In this document: positions 8,296 through 16,287 of the stretch, piece after piece
Layout of the letters: each line of letters starts with the position of its first letter
How positions within the stretch are numbered: the stretch's first letter is position 1
Assembly: GCA_029860075.1 (NCBI GenBank)
Contig: JAOUBX010000037.1
Coordinates: forward strand, 1 to 42,772
Source of the DNA: Deltaproteobacteria bacterium
Lineage (GTDB): Bacteria; Desulfobacterota; JADFVX01
Length of the DNA: 42,772 nucleotides
Direction: 5' to 3'
Position numbers and translations under genes: made by a program
Notes under the pieces: generated by a model
Told to the model about the DNA's origin: nothing
The model's database searches: none
Seen by the model: the letters and a program-made list of their open reading frames with translations, nothing else

Positions 8296-9417
8296 TTATT
8301 TGTTCCAAACCTTCTCAGGTGCTTTTTGTTCCTTAACATAATTTTCTCTCCACCACGCCTTGGGATCAAATACGGCTCCTCTGGGGGCTTTTGGCTTTTT
8401 GACGGCATCTTTTCCAACGAGAGTATTAATAACTTCGTCTGATTCTTTCTGGTCACCACGATAGAGTGAAGGAATAAAGAATCCTTTGTATTTTTGTACA
8501 ATACCTACGATATTAAGACCCGTAAGATCATCAATTCTCTGGTCGCTAAAGCCAAGTGCTCTAAAAGGCAGGTAACTCTTATCTTCAGCAGTATGGCATC
8601 TTGTACAAAATCGTCCTTTAGGCATGACATTTTTGTGTATCCTGTTCTTGAACTGGCCTTGCAACTGCAAGTCACCGGCAAGTTCTTTCTGGATCTTCAG
8701 GTATTCAACACCAATTGGGGCGTCCTGAGGAATTTCAAGCATTTCTTCTTTTCCTCTTACCGTAATAAAACCGATGATCTTAGAATAATAGTCGTCCGTT
8801 TCCTCAATTCTTCCCGTTTGGTCATTGTATTGCAGACCAAAGGGTTTCCCTGTCGGTTTATTGTCGGAGTAGTTAAACCACTTGAAGGTTATATCCTGTT
8901 CAGGAATATACTCGGGATTGACATGGCAGGTGAAGCAGCCGATAAACTGCGTATGCATATTCATCATTACTCTGATAAAACGACGTCTTTTATGAGGGAA
9001 GTTTCCATGACACAGATAACAGACGGGATTTTTGTCAATTCTTGTGGTATCTTCCACAAGGTTGTGAAAGTGACGATTTTTTTCGAGTATTCCTTCATGC
9101 TTTACCTCACCGAGCAGATCGCTTTTTCCCTTTTCGTCATGATGGCCCAAGCCCAGTTTAGTAGCAAAATGAGGTCCATGATGACCGAAAAGCATATATT
9201 GTACCGTTCCGTAACCGACTGAGATGAGTATTAACCAGAGAAAGGCTGATACGACCCATGCGCCTAAAGGATGATTTTTTCTGTCTCCCAGAGACCATGC
9301 CGTAATTTTTTTGTCTTTGCCGGGCCCGTATTTGCCATACTTTGTTTTTACATCAATGTAAAAGAGAATGGCGAGTATTAATACCGTTATGGCTACCCCA
9401 ATATATACATCTGTCAT
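8296..9417 (-). CDS. membrane-anchored triheme cytochrome c
   Basis: The 373-residue protein has two N-terminal membrane helices (about residues 5-21 and 52-76) joined by a basic loop. A periplasmic domain follows with three CXXCH sites, at C133, C161 and C271. Histidine-rich stretches after the second helix (GHHGPH, GLGHHDEK) and MNMH could supply distal ligands. I do not recognise a named family; it is not an NrfH/NapC protein by heme number or spacing. A GGGAG ribosome site sits inside the end of the preceding 41-codon gene, 6 bases after whose stop the start lies. Placed after the cytochrome b gene, it probably takes electrons from it at the periplasmic face of the inner membrane. Confidence 0.82.
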   Translation of the reverse strand: MTDVYIGVAITVLILAILFYIDVKTKYGKYGPGKDKKITAWSLGDRKNHPLGAWVVSAFLWLILISVGYGTVQYMLFGHHGPHFATKLGLGHHDEKGKSDLLGEVKHEGILEKNRHFHNLVEDTTRIDKNPVCYLCHGNFPHKRRRFIRVMMNMHTQFIGCFTCHVNPEYIPEQDITFKWFNYSDNKPTGKPFGLQYNDQTGRIEETDDYYSKIIGFITVRGKEEMLEIPQDAPIGVEYLKIQKELAGDLQLQGQFKNRIHKNVMPKGRFCTRCHTAEDKSYLPFRALGFSDQRIDDLTGLNIVGIVQKYKGFFIPSLYRGDQKESDEVINTLVGKDAVKKPKAPRGAVFDPKAWWRENYVKEQKAPEKVWNK

Positions 9418-9420
9418 CGT

Positions 9421-9546
9421 TTAGTCTCCCGCTTTAAATAGTAGGTCCAAAAAGAATATTACAATACCGAGCATCCAAATTATGACAACTAACAGTGAAG
9501 CATATGCAATGATACTTTGAAAAAGGCTCAGTCGACGTTTGAACAT
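9421..9546 (-). CDS. 41-residue single-helix membrane protein within the cytochrome complex
   Basis: This short minus-strand frame runs from ATG 9546 to TAA 9421. Its start overlaps the stop of the cytochrome b gene by one base (TAATG), and its stop is three bases from the next gene's ATG, so it fills the gap exactly. The sequence starts with a basic MFKRRLSLFQ, then one hydrophobic helix (about residues 11-36), and ends LLFKAGD. Charge pattern suggests the N-terminus is inside. Small single-helix subunits of this kind often stabilise respiratory membrane complexes. Coding is supported by position, translational coupling and composition only; the function is inferred. Confidence 0.75.
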   Translation of the reverse strand: MFKRRLSLFQSIIAYASLLVVIIWMLGIVIFFLDLLFKAGD

Positions 9547-10385
9547 TATTCACTAGTTTTTCCTTTTTCATGTTCTTTCAGAACTTTCTCAATGTAAGCC
9601 CTTTCTTCAGGGTTATTTCTCAGTTCCCTTTCATAATCAAAGAAATGTTCTTCTATCTGGTGCTCCCTGGCTATCTTTCCTGTTAAAAATGTCCATTGCA
9701 TGGGGAATCTGCCCGGCTCGAGATGAACGTTATACCAGTGCCAGAATGCGATAACAAGAAGCGCAAGCACCGCTTCGTGGGGATGGGCAAGCCTGGCAAA
9801 ACTTTGCACGTAGTACTGATCAACGGGCAAAATCTTTGCCACAATATCAGGAAAGAGGAAACAGGCTCCCGTAACTACCATGATGGTATTTCCACCGGCA
9901 GCAGCGAGGTAATGTATCTTCTGCTTATACATGAACTTGTCCATTTTGGGTCTGGTCTTTTTTATGCCTGCAAAGAATTTAAGGTCATGGATGATGTCAA
10001 AAAGGTCCTTAGGCATTGGGATCTGGGTTCTTTTAATATCGAAAGTGCCTTCCTTAACTTTCATAATTGTGCCGATAAGAATAGTAAGGACGTGGTAGAC
10101 CATGGTGAAAACCATAGCCGCCGCATTAATCCTGTGAATTATTCTTGTGCTTTCAATACCGCCGAAGGCTGCATTGAGCGGTTGCGCCCAGAAAGCATCA
10201 TTAAAATGGATGGGCAGCCCTGTTGAAGCGAGAAAAAAGAAGGAGATAAAAGTTAAGGCGTGTTGTATCCTGATATGTATGGAATAACGCTGTATATCAC
10301 CCAGGGGGTTTGAATCCACGATTTTATAGAGATTGTCAGGCAGTCTCTCTATCAGTGCATCAATTTTTTCTTGTTCAGTACTCAT
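9546..10385 (-). CDS. diheme-type cytochrome b membrane subunit (b561/FdnI-like)
   Basis: The 279-residue protein has four to five hydrophobic helices and histidines placed as in cytochrome b561/formate-dehydrogenase-gamma subunits. These are the His in RIQHALTF (first helix), RIIHRINA and MVYHVL (second), KIHYLAAAGGN (third), and HPHEAVLALL with FWHWYNVH (fourth). The protein would hold two b hemes across the inner membrane and exchange electrons with the quinone pool. It lies 47 bases after the 8-heme cytochrome gene. With that cytochrome and the triheme protein it probably forms a quinol:cytochrome c oxidoreductase-like complex. No molybdopterin or iron-sulfur subunit is adjacent, which argues against a formate or nitrate enzyme here. 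Confidence 0.85.
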   Translation of the reverse strand: MSTEQEKIDALIERLPDNLYKIVDSNPLGDIQRYSIHIRIQHALTFISFFFLASTGLPIHFNDAFWAQPLNAAFGGIESTRIIHRINAAAMVFTMVYHVLTILIGTIMKVKEGTFDIKRTQIPMPKDLFDIIHDLKFFAGIKKTRPKMDKFMYKQKIHYLAAAGGNTIMVVTGACFLFPDIVAKILPVDQYYVQSFARLAHPHEAVLALLVIAFWHWYNVHLEPGRFPMQWTFLTGKIAREHQIEEHFFDYERELRNNPEERAYIEKVLKEHEKGKTSE

Positions 10386-10432
10386 CTATGAATATCCTCC
10401 TTTAAAGTTGAGGTAAAAGAAGCGCTTTAAGA

Positions 10433-11539
10433 TTATCTCCAACTTGACCCGTTTCGAATGAACAGACGTACGCCATGTCTGACCCTGCCAAAGGTTTCAA
10501 TCGATTTCAGACCTACGAGCCCAAAGAATGCGACATAGGCAATTATGTTATAAACGATAGATGCGTAAAAAATAAATGGATTGTCATCAAGTCTTGCAGT
10601 AGGATGCGGATCGACGTTGATAAAAGACTCGTCAGCGTTCCTGTGATAGTGACATTTTTTACATGTATTCACTCTGTTTTCGACGTGTACAGGAGATTCA
10701 GGGTCAGAGGAGCGTCTGATATCGTGAACGCTCATGTAGTAGTTTTCAGTCTTTGCATGACAATTGAGGCAGTTTGCCGCCTCATCGAGACCGTACTTGA
10801 CAACCTTGGCGTGGAATGAATCGTTATAGGCCTGTCCGGCAAAAGTATATTTTCTGCTCATTTCCTTGCCGAGAATGGCTTCATTCATTTCCTGCTGCTG
10901 TTCGAGAAATTTCTCATTTGTATGGCATGTATTACAAAGCTCGACTATTTGCGCCGAGTTTCGCTTGACTTCTCTTACCCTTCGGGCAGTATGCATATAC
11001 CAATGTTTGGCAAACTGATCATTTTCATGGCACACATTACACCTGTCCGTAACTTCCCTGGGTGGTCCGTCTTTGCGCTCGGCCGGATTGTAAATAGGAT
11101 TGATATGGCAGAAGATGCAGTAAGGTTTGTTTTTATCGATCTCTTCCGTTTTACCTTGAGGCAGCTTTTCCCTGCCATGGACACTTTTGTCATAAACGTC
11201 CTTGATCGGTTTGTGACTGAACCTCTCGCCTGTTGCCGGGTTGATAACATGGCATTTGGTATCGCAAGTTACCCCCTGCTTGACTTCGCTATGAGGAATC
11301 CGGTCAATGAAGTAGTGACAATCTCTACAGGGTACGCGGGAGTGAACGGTCTGTACGAAAGTCGGCTCGTCTACATAGTAGAACTTCCTGACTCCATTCG
11401 GATCAATCATTCCCATCTTTCTGTATTTATGGCACATGAGACAGTTTTCGTCGTCGGCAGCAATACTCTTTTCAGGTAATAGGGTAAAGCAGGTAATAAA
11501 GGTGAAAACAAGAAGCAGGCAGGTAGACATTTTTCGCAT
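10433..11539 (-). CDS. 8-heme periplasmic cytochrome c with C-terminal membrane anchor
   Basis: The 368-residue protein has a signal peptide (cleavage near residue 27), seven CXXCH sites (C33, C71, C141, C167, C202, C257, C293), one CX3CH site (CDTKCH at 92), and a C-terminal helix (about 322-344) followed by a basic tail. It would be anchored in the inner membrane with all hemes on the periplasmic side. It is the first gene of the electron-transfer operon, with a GGGAG ribosome site and a strong promoter upstream. The layout suits a protein that receives electrons from the cytochrome b encoded next and passes them outward. The exact family is not recognised beyond multiheme cytochrome c3-like. 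Confidence 0.86.
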   Translation of the reverse strand: MRKMSTCLLLVFTFITCFTLLPEKSIAADDENCLMCHKYRKMGMIDPNGVRKFYYVDEPTFVQTVHSRVPCRDCHYFIDRIPHSEVKQGVTCDTKCHVINPATGERFSHKPIKDVYDKSVHGREKLPQGKTEEIDKNKPYCIFCHINPIYNPAERKDGPPREVTDRCNVCHENDQFAKHWYMHTARRVREVKRNSAQIVELCNTCHTNEKFLEQQQEMNEAILGKEMSRKYTFAGQAYNDSFHAKVVKYGLDEAANCLNCHAKTENYYMSVHDIRRSSDPESPVHVENRVNTCKKCHYHRNADESFINVDPHPTARLDDNPFIFYASIVYNIIAYVAFFGLVGLKSIETFGRVRHGVRLFIRNGSSWR

Positions 11540-11592
11540 AACAAACTCCCATGAATAGTTAGTTAAGGACGGGAAAAAATAATGTGAGTACT

Positions 11593-11621
11593 TGTATATT
11601 AGATATATAATGCTTTGTCAA
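11593..11621 (-). promoter_or_regulatory. sigma70-type promoter of the cytochrome operon
   Basis: On the minus strand, -35 TTGACA (11616-11621) and -10 TATACA (11593-11598) are 17 bases apart, leaving a leader of about 50 bases before the 8-heme cytochrome start. Confidence 0.75.
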
Positions 11622-11631
11622 TAAAAAAAGC

Positions 11632-11666
11632 AAAAATTGTATACAATTTTTTAAAAATGTATACAG
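11632..11666. promoter_or_regulatory. two phased palindromes, probable operator of the cytochrome operon
   Basis: A perfect 20-base palindrome with GTATAC at its centre spans 11632-11651. A second site shares the 8-base core TGTATACA (11658-11665). The two centres are exactly 20 bases apart, about two helical turns, and both lie just upstream of the -35 element. This is the arrangement expected for two dimers of a regulator bound on one DNA face. The regulator is not encoded next to the site and is not identified. Confidence 0.6.
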
Positions 11667-11707
11667 AAAATCTAAAAAAATAAATATGTTCAGTAGTTAT
11701 TAAATTT

Positions 11708-12160
11708 TTACTTTTCCAGCTGGCCCCCTATTTCCCACTTCCAACCCACAATTCCATTGATCAGAATTCTGATATTTTCAAAGCCCATTTTCTTGAGTTC
11801 ACTATAGGCAACTCTGCTCCATGGACCGCTCTCGCAATAGAGTATGATCGTGTCTGATTTGTTGTACCGGCTGATTTTTGATTTGATCCCGGAAAAAGGA
11901 ATGGAAAGGGCGCCGGGAATACGACCTTTCCTGTATTCACCGGAAGAGCGCACATCGATAAGGACGAACTCATGTTTATTTGTAATGAGGCGGGAGAGTT
12001 CACTTGATGTGATGCCGTCAAAAAGCGCTTCTTTATTCTCATTTGACCTTGATGAAGGAATCTGCCTTACAGATTCCATGTACTCATACCTGAGCGCAAG
12101 AAAGAGAAGAAAGAGAACAACGGCGACAGAAACTTTATCTTTAAATTTCATGGCCAGCAT
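11708..12160 (-). CDS. membrane-anchored rhodanese-domain protein
   Basis: The 150-residue protein has an N-terminal hydrophobic helix (about residues 10-22) and one rhodanese domain. Recognisable elements are FVLIDVRSSGEYRKGRIPGA and the active-site loop YCESGPWSR, with the catalytic Cys present, followed by GWKWEIGG. Single-domain rhodaneses move sulfane sulfur or act as redox/sulfur carriers. The anchor and likely periplasmic location suit sulfur or cyanide chemistry at the envelope. The start at 12160 is uncertain because no clear ribosome site is seen; ATG 12151 is the alternative. It precedes the cytochrome operon on the same strand but is separated by a promoter and operator, so it is probably a distinct unit. 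Confidence 0.85.
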   Translation of the reverse strand: MLAMKFKDKVSVAVVLFLLFLALRYEYMESVRQIPSSRSNENKEALFDGITSSELSRLITNKHEFVLIDVRSSGEYRKGRIPGALSIPFSGIKSKISRYNKSDTIILYCESGPWSRVAYSELKKMGFENIRILINGIVGWKWEIGGQLEK

Positions 12161-12391
12161 ATATAACAGATAGCGTCTCCATTTTCAACAGATATAATCT
12201 ATAAAAGTCATCATTGTCCTGATTTAATTTGATTTGCCGCCATAAGCGCTTCCTCCGTCTGTGCGGATATTGCCGGAAGGATATGTCCATGCTCATGGCC
12301 CGCTGCCTGCGGCGGGGAGCTTCGATCCACTGTTGATTTAAAGAGAAGCAGACCTTAAAATGGTATGAGAAAAGACAGTGGAAGGGATGTC

Positions 12392-13183
12392 ATGAAGGCA
12401 GTTAAAACTGATGATGGTTCATTTAGCTTTTACTCGGATGTTTATGGTGAGACCTATCATTCGCGAAATGGCGCATTAAGGGAATCTTTTGAAAAATATT
12501 GCAGGCCCTGCGGCATAAAAGCGCTGGCCCGTGGTGGAGCCATAAGCATTCTCGATGTAGGGTTCGGCCTCGGCTATAACGTCCTGGCCGCTTTATACAG
12601 TGCGAAAGATGCCAATAGTGATTGTCAAATCAATGTGATATCCCTGGAAAAAGACCTCATCGATTTTAAGGTTTTGAATAAGATAGAAGTCCCTTCCAGA
12701 TACAGGGGGCTTTATCGTATTGTTCTTCAAGCCCTTAAAGAGAAGCGCTATTTTAGTGATGGTATTAACATTAGGATCTTGTGCGGTGATGCCAGGGAAG
12801 AGGTAAAGAAGGTTGACGAGTGTTTTGACGCTGTCTTCCTTGATCCTTTTTCCGTGAAGAAGAACCCGCAACTCTGGACAGTCCATTTTTTTAAAACGCT
12901 TTATAAACGGATGAAAGAGGACGCCATGTTAGCAACTTACAGCGTATCGACACCGGTAAGGGCCGGACTTGTTGAGGCCGGTTTCCATATCGGTGAGGGG
13001 CCCGGTGACAAGATGAAGCGCGGTGGAACGGTGGCTTCCAAAAAAGCTGATCACCTTTTTATGAACTCCAGGAATCTTGAAAAGCTGAAAAACTCACCTG
13101 AAAGAATACCTTTTTATGATCCCCCCTTAAATTTTACGGCCCGGGAAATCTTCAGTTACAGGGAAAAGTTAAAAGAGAAATAA
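12392..13183 (+). CDS. mnmD: MnmD, tRNA 5-methylaminomethyl-2-thiouridine methyltransferase (standalone MnmC methylase)
   Basis: The protein carries an S-adenosylmethionine-binding motif (ILDVGFGLGYN) and an acidic loop (LEKDL). It also has the MnmC-methylase signature FLDPFSVKKNPQLWT, then LATYSVSTPVRAGLVEAGF and GPGDKMKRGG. It lacks the FAD oxidase half of E. coli MnmC, so it matches the single-domain MnmD type that methylates the wobble uridine side chain of certain tRNAs. I chose ATG 12392 because a GGAAGGG ribosome site lies 7 bases upstream and the family begins at this point; the frame extends to an ATG at 12365. The gene is alone, divergent from the rhodanese. Confidence 0.82.
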   Translation: MKAVKTDDGSFSFYSDVYGETYHSRNGALRESFEKYCRPCGIKALARGGAISILDVGFGLGYNVLAALYSAKDANSDCQINVISLEKDLIDFKVLNKIEVPSRYRGLYRIVLQALKEKRYFSDGINIRILCGDAREEVKKVDECFDAVFLDPFSVKKNPQLWTVHFFKTLYKRMKEDAMLATYSVSTPVRAGLVEAGFHIGEGPGDKMKRGGTVASKKADHLFMNSRNLEKLKNSPERIPFYDPPLNFTAREIFSYREKLKEK

Positions 13184-13242
13184 TTATATTTCAATTCCTG
13201 ATTATGAATAATGACTGACTGTGAAGGTGGCGGTGCCTGATT

Positions 13243-13277
13243 AGAGCCGAAAAACCTTGTAATAAAGCGGCTCTTTT
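13243..13277 (+). terminator. weak candidate terminator after mnmD
   Basis: A 7-base perfect stem (AGAGCCG with CGGCTCT) has a long 18-base loop and is followed by TTT on the plus strand, about 60 bases after the mnmD stop. The long loop and short T run make it a weak call. Confidence 0.35.
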
Positions 13278-13418
13278 GCTATATTCGTGCGTCAATTCTA
13301 TTGACTGGAGCAGTTCTTCGGGTTGAGTCGATAGCTTATGTAAAATGGGTTTTTCCGCTTTCTGCAATTAACGGGTACTATGTGCAAGGGGCTGTAAAAC
13401 CAGAAAGATAGAGTCAAA

Positions 13419-14108
13419 ATGCGCAATAAAAACTATCTGTTATTTGTCTTTTTCTTATTCATCCCTGTTTTTTTTACGTCCTGCAAGAAGGCAGAGGAGA
13501 AACCGGCGCCTGCCGTTAAAAAGCCGGAAAAGCCCTTTCCTCCAATTACTGAGGAGAGATTGTCCCTCTGGATTGACGTTGCAGGCGATATCGGAGCCTA
13601 TATCAGGAAGGTTTCCCTCAGGGAAGAGGAAGTTTATGAAAAAAGAACGCTCGTTATGATTGCTCATAGCAGTGCAAGAACAGAACTGGAGTATAGTAAT
13701 ATTTTCAAAAAGAGAGGGATGACGGCCCGGGAATTCTGGAATATCGTTGATGAAATGGATAAAGTTCGCAAGTACCTTGATATCAAGAAGGAAGAGCTTG
13801 AGCAGGCGAAAGAACTGGACAGACTCATCAATAGTGGCATTGATGAGGTAAAGGCGCTTCAGAAGACGTTGGAGAATGAAAAATCTTTAGAAAGAAAAAA
13901 GTCTATTGCGAAGACTGTCAGGGCCATGAAAGAGAAGATCAGTGAGTTCAGGAGTTACAAGGCTAATATTTCTCCTGAAGCTGTTAAAATTGATCCATTT
14001 CTACTGAATTTATGGAAGAATTATAAACAAAAATATGAAACTGCGCTTGCAGCTATGTGGAAAAGGACTTCCGCTGGTCCCGTGCGCAAAAGTTATGAAC
14101 ACAGGTAA
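13419..14108 (+). CDS. helical lipoprotein of unknown function
   Basis: The 229-residue protein starts with a lipoprotein signal ending in a lipobox (FFTSC, Cys about residue 22). A short proline/lysine-rich linker follows, then about 190 residues that look almost entirely alpha-helical, with strong heptad-like stretches around residues 110-170. No recognised domain, heme site or catalytic motif is visible. It is 15 bases upstream of leuB and probably cotranscribed with it, although a functional link is not obvious. It could be a periplasmic or outer-membrane structural lipoprotein. I do not recognise the family. Confidence 0.75.
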   Translation: MRNKNYLLFVFFLFIPVFFTSCKKAEEKPAPAVKKPEKPFPPITEERLSLWIDVAGDIGAYIRKVSLREEEVYEKRTLVMIAHSSARTELEYSNIFKKRGMTAREFWNIVDEMDKVRKYLDIKKEELEQAKELDRLINSGIDEVKALQKTLENEKSLERKKSIAKTVRAMKEKISEFRSYKANISPEAVKIDPFLLNLWKNYKQKYETALAAMWKRTSAGPVRKSYEHR

Positions 14109-14123
14109 TGGAGGATATTAAAA

Positions 14124-15209
14124 ATGAGTAATGTAAAAAAAGTGGCTGTACTTCCGGGAGACGGGATCGGCCCTGAAATAATAGCCGAAGCGATCAAGGT
14201 CCTTGGTGTTGTCAGCAAAAAAAAGGGAGTGCAATTTGAATTTACGGAAGGACTGATTGGTGGCGCTGCCATCGATGCAACGGGTGGTCCATTTCCTGAT
14301 GAAACGAAAGAACTCGTTCAGTCATCAGATGCCGTTCTTTTAGGCGCCGTCGGCGGTCCCCGGTGGGAGAACCTCGATTACTCCATCCGGCCTGAAAGGG
14401 CGCTTCTGGGGCTGAGAGCAATTCTCGGCGCCTTTGCCAACTTAAGGCCTGCAAAGATCTATGATGCCCTTGCCGATGCCTCGACGCTTAAGCGGGAGGT
14501 TATCGAAGGTATCGATATCATGGTGGTAAGAGAACTTACGGGAGGTATTTACTTCGGTCAGCCCAAAGGTGTGGAAACGCTTCCCGGCGGTGGCAAAAAA
14601 GGTTTTAATACGCTTACCTATACGACGCCTGAAATTGAGCGTATAGCAAGGGTCGCCTTTGAAGTGGCGGGAAAAAGAGGGAAAAAAGTTTGCTCCGTGG
14701 ACAAGGCAAATGTTCTCGAATGTACCGAACTCTGGAGAGAAGTGGTTACTAATGTGCATAAAGATTATTCGCATATTGAACTCAGCCATATGTATGTCGA
14801 CAATGCGGCAATGCAGCTGATCAGATATCCGGCGCAGTTTGATGTTATTGTGACAACCAACATGTTTGGAGATATTCTGTCTGATGAGGCGTCTATGCTG
14901 ACCGGGTCCATCGGTATGCTTCCTTCGGCCAGTATCGGCGGTGAAATTGGTATTTTTGAGCCTATTCACGGCAGCGCGCCTGACATTGCCGGCCAGGGAA
15001 AGGCAAACCCTATTGCAACAATCATGTCTGCTGCAATGATGGTAAAATATGCCTTTGGCATGGATGATGTTTACGATGATATTGATTCTGCTATTGTAAG
15101 AATTCTCGATAAGGGCTACAGAACGCCTGATATTATGCAGGAAGGCTCCAAATCGGCGGGTTGTAAGGAAATGGGCGATCTTATTGTAGCGGAACTGGAA
15201 AATTCATAA
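14124..15209 (+). CDS. leuB: 3-isopropylmalate dehydrogenase
   Basis: The 361-residue enzyme catalyses the NAD-dependent oxidative decarboxylation of 3-isopropylmalate in leucine biosynthesis (cytoplasm). The family motifs are complete: [10 protein letters not shown] at the N-terminus, [25 protein letters not shown], the catalytic-Tyr region [10 protein letters not shown], the metal-binding [12 protein letters not shown], and the NAD-binding region [18 protein letters not shown]. Length is normal. A GGAGG ribosome site precedes the ATG. leuA, leuC and leuD are not adjacent; the gene is sandwiched between two lipoprotein genes and its stop abuts the next frame. Confidence 0.97.
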   Translation: MSNVKKVAVLPGDGIGPEIIAEAIKVLGVVSKKKGVQFEFTEGLIGGAAIDATGGPFPDETKELVQSSDAVLLGAVGGPRWENLDYSIRPERALLGLRAILGAFANLRPAKIYDALADASTLKREVIEGIDIMVVRELTGGIYFGQPKGVETLPGGGKKGFNTLTYTTPEIERIARVAFEVAGKRGKKVCSVDKANVLECTELWREVVTNVHKDYSHIELSHMYVDNAAMQLIRYPAQFDVIVTTNMFGDILSDEASMLTGSIGMLPSASIGGEIGIFEPIHGSAPDIAGQGKANPIATIMSAAMMVKYAFGMDDVYDDIDSAIVRILDKGYRTPDIMQEGSKSAGCKEMGDLIVAELENS

Positions 15210-15224
15210 ATGAAAGGTATGACA

Positions 15225-15689
15225 ATGAAGCGATGTATTTATCTTTTTCTAATTATCTTTTTATTCTCTTTGCTGACGGCATGTTCCGCCAAACATGGAC
15301 TCATGCATGAACCTGTGAGTGGAGAGCCTGCCCGAGATGATAGAGCCGAACTGAAACTGCCTGCGCCTGTGAAGGTCAAGCAGAAGGCGATGATGCGGCA
15401 GCATCTCAATAGAGTTAGTGAAATTACGAAGGCGCTCGCTGAAAATGATCTTGACAGGGCCGGTGAACTTTCAAAAAAACTTGGCTGGAGTCCCGAAGAG
15501 GAAAAAAAGTGCTCTACCGTGAGTAATGTGACAGGAGAGCCTGATTTCCTTACACTCGGCATGGCGCTTCATAAAAAAGCGGATGAGCTTGTAGCCGCAG
15601 CAGGAGCGGGTGATAGAGACAAGGCGCTGCTGCACCTTTCCGAGCTGATTGTTAACTGCAATAATTGTCATTACAGGTTCAGGCATTAA
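15225..15689 (+). CDS. single-heme lipoprotein, cytochrome c'/c556-like
   Basis: The protein has a lipoprotein signal (FSLLTACSA, Cys as lipid site) and a mostly helical body. It ends in VNCNNCHYRFR, a CXXCH heme site at the extreme C-terminus. One C-terminal heme at the end of a helical body is the layout of the four-helix cytochromes c'/c556. ATG 15225 is preferred because AAAGG lies 8 bases upstream; the frame can start at 15210, touching the leuB stop. The protein would sit on the periplasmic side of a membrane. A role in gas binding or electron transfer is possible; sequence alone does not decide. Confidence 0.78.
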   Translation: MKRCIYLFLIIFLFSLLTACSAKHGLMHEPVSGEPARDDRAELKLPAPVKVKQKAMMRQHLNRVSEITKALAENDLDRAGELSKKLGWSPEEEKKCSTVSNVTGEPDFLTLGMALHKKADELVAAAGAGDRDKALLHLSELIVNCNNCHYRFRH

Positions 15690-15786
15690 TCCTGATTACT
15701 CCAATCTATTTATTAAAAAAGGGGGGAATGGAGTATGTCTCTCCAGCGGGCATTAACGAATACCCCGGCATGTAAATCAATGTAAG

Positions 15787-15813
15787 GCCCCGATGAACTA
15801 TTTTCATCGGGGC
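15787..15813. other. stable hairpin in the heme lipoprotein-clpS gap
   Basis: A perfect 11-base stem (GCCCCGATGAA with TTCATCGGGGC) closes a 5-base loop. Neither strand has a T run after it, so it is not a standard intrinsic terminator, though it may act as a 3' end stabiliser or Rho-assisted end for the upstream message. Confidence 0.6.
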
Positions 15814-15869
15814 ATATCAATAAATACTCACCTGCTGCAGACCAAAAATGGTTCGCATTGCTGCTCACA

Positions 15870-15892
15870 AGATAAGTTATTTAAACTTATCT
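15870..15892. promoter_or_regulatory. inverted repeat upstream of clpS
   Basis: AGATAAGTT and AACTTATCT form a perfect 9-base inverted repeat around ATTTA, about 70 bases before the clpS start. It could be an operator or part of the promoter region; no convincing -35/-10 pair was found nearby. Confidence 0.4.
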
Positions 15893-15959
15893 GATGCTGG
15901 ACCTTGTTCTTTTTTTTGTGTTAGACTGATAACTATAAAGAAATTTAAGGAGAGTAAAA

Positions 15960-16274
15960 GTGGGAGAAGAACTACCCTTTGATGAATCTGAAAGTGCAAC
16001 CCTTAACTCTCTTAAGAGTGAAGTTCCTCCGCTGTTCAAGGTTTTAATGCATAATGATCATTATACAACCATGGAGTTTGTTGTAAAAGCGCTTGAACAG
16101 GTATTTCGCAAATCGCAAACGGAAGCGAATCGAATTATGCTTAACGTACACCTTAAGGGAAAAGGGCTATGTGGAATCTATCCCTTTGAAATAGCTGAAA
16201 CAAAAGCAGAAAAGGTTCACTCTATGGCGGCGGAAGAAGGTTTCCCTCTCCGTTGTTCCGTAGAGGAGGCTTAA
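15960..16274 (+). CDS. clpS: ClpS, N-degron adaptor for ClpAP
   Basis: The 104-residue protein delivers substrates with N-terminal Leu, Phe, Tyr or Trp to ClpAP. The diagnostic elements are FKVLMHNDHYTTMEFV (the NDDYT-type substrate-binding motif, here NDHYT), ALEQVFRKS, and the helix and strand LNVHLKGKGLCGIYPFEIAETKA. The N-terminal extension is short and acidic, as expected for the part that enters the ClpA pore. The start is GTG, supported by AAGGAGA at ideal spacing. clpA starts 13 bases downstream. The Asp-to-His change in the NDxYT motif is a modest difference from the E. coli sequence and leaves the key Asn and Asp in place. Confidence 0.95.
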   Translation: MGEELPFDESESATLNSLKSEVPPLFKVLMHNDHYTTMEFVVKALEQVFRKSQTEANRIMLNVHLKGKGLCGIYPFEIAETKAEKVHSMAAEEGFPLRCSVEEA

Positions 16275-16287
16275 GGAGAAAATCGTT

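Noticed and set aside
8494-9222. 242-codon open frame on the plus strand
   Set aside because: It is antisense to the triheme cytochrome gene, with no recognisable protein features.
15735-15785. 16-codon reading frame with a purine-rich ribosome-like site, ending two bases before a hairpin
   Set aside because: The peptide has no run of a single amino acid or hydrophobic segment, and nothing suggests a leader-peptide role; kept only as a note.
15787-15813. Intrinsic terminator
   Set aside because: The stem is strong but there is no T run on either strand.
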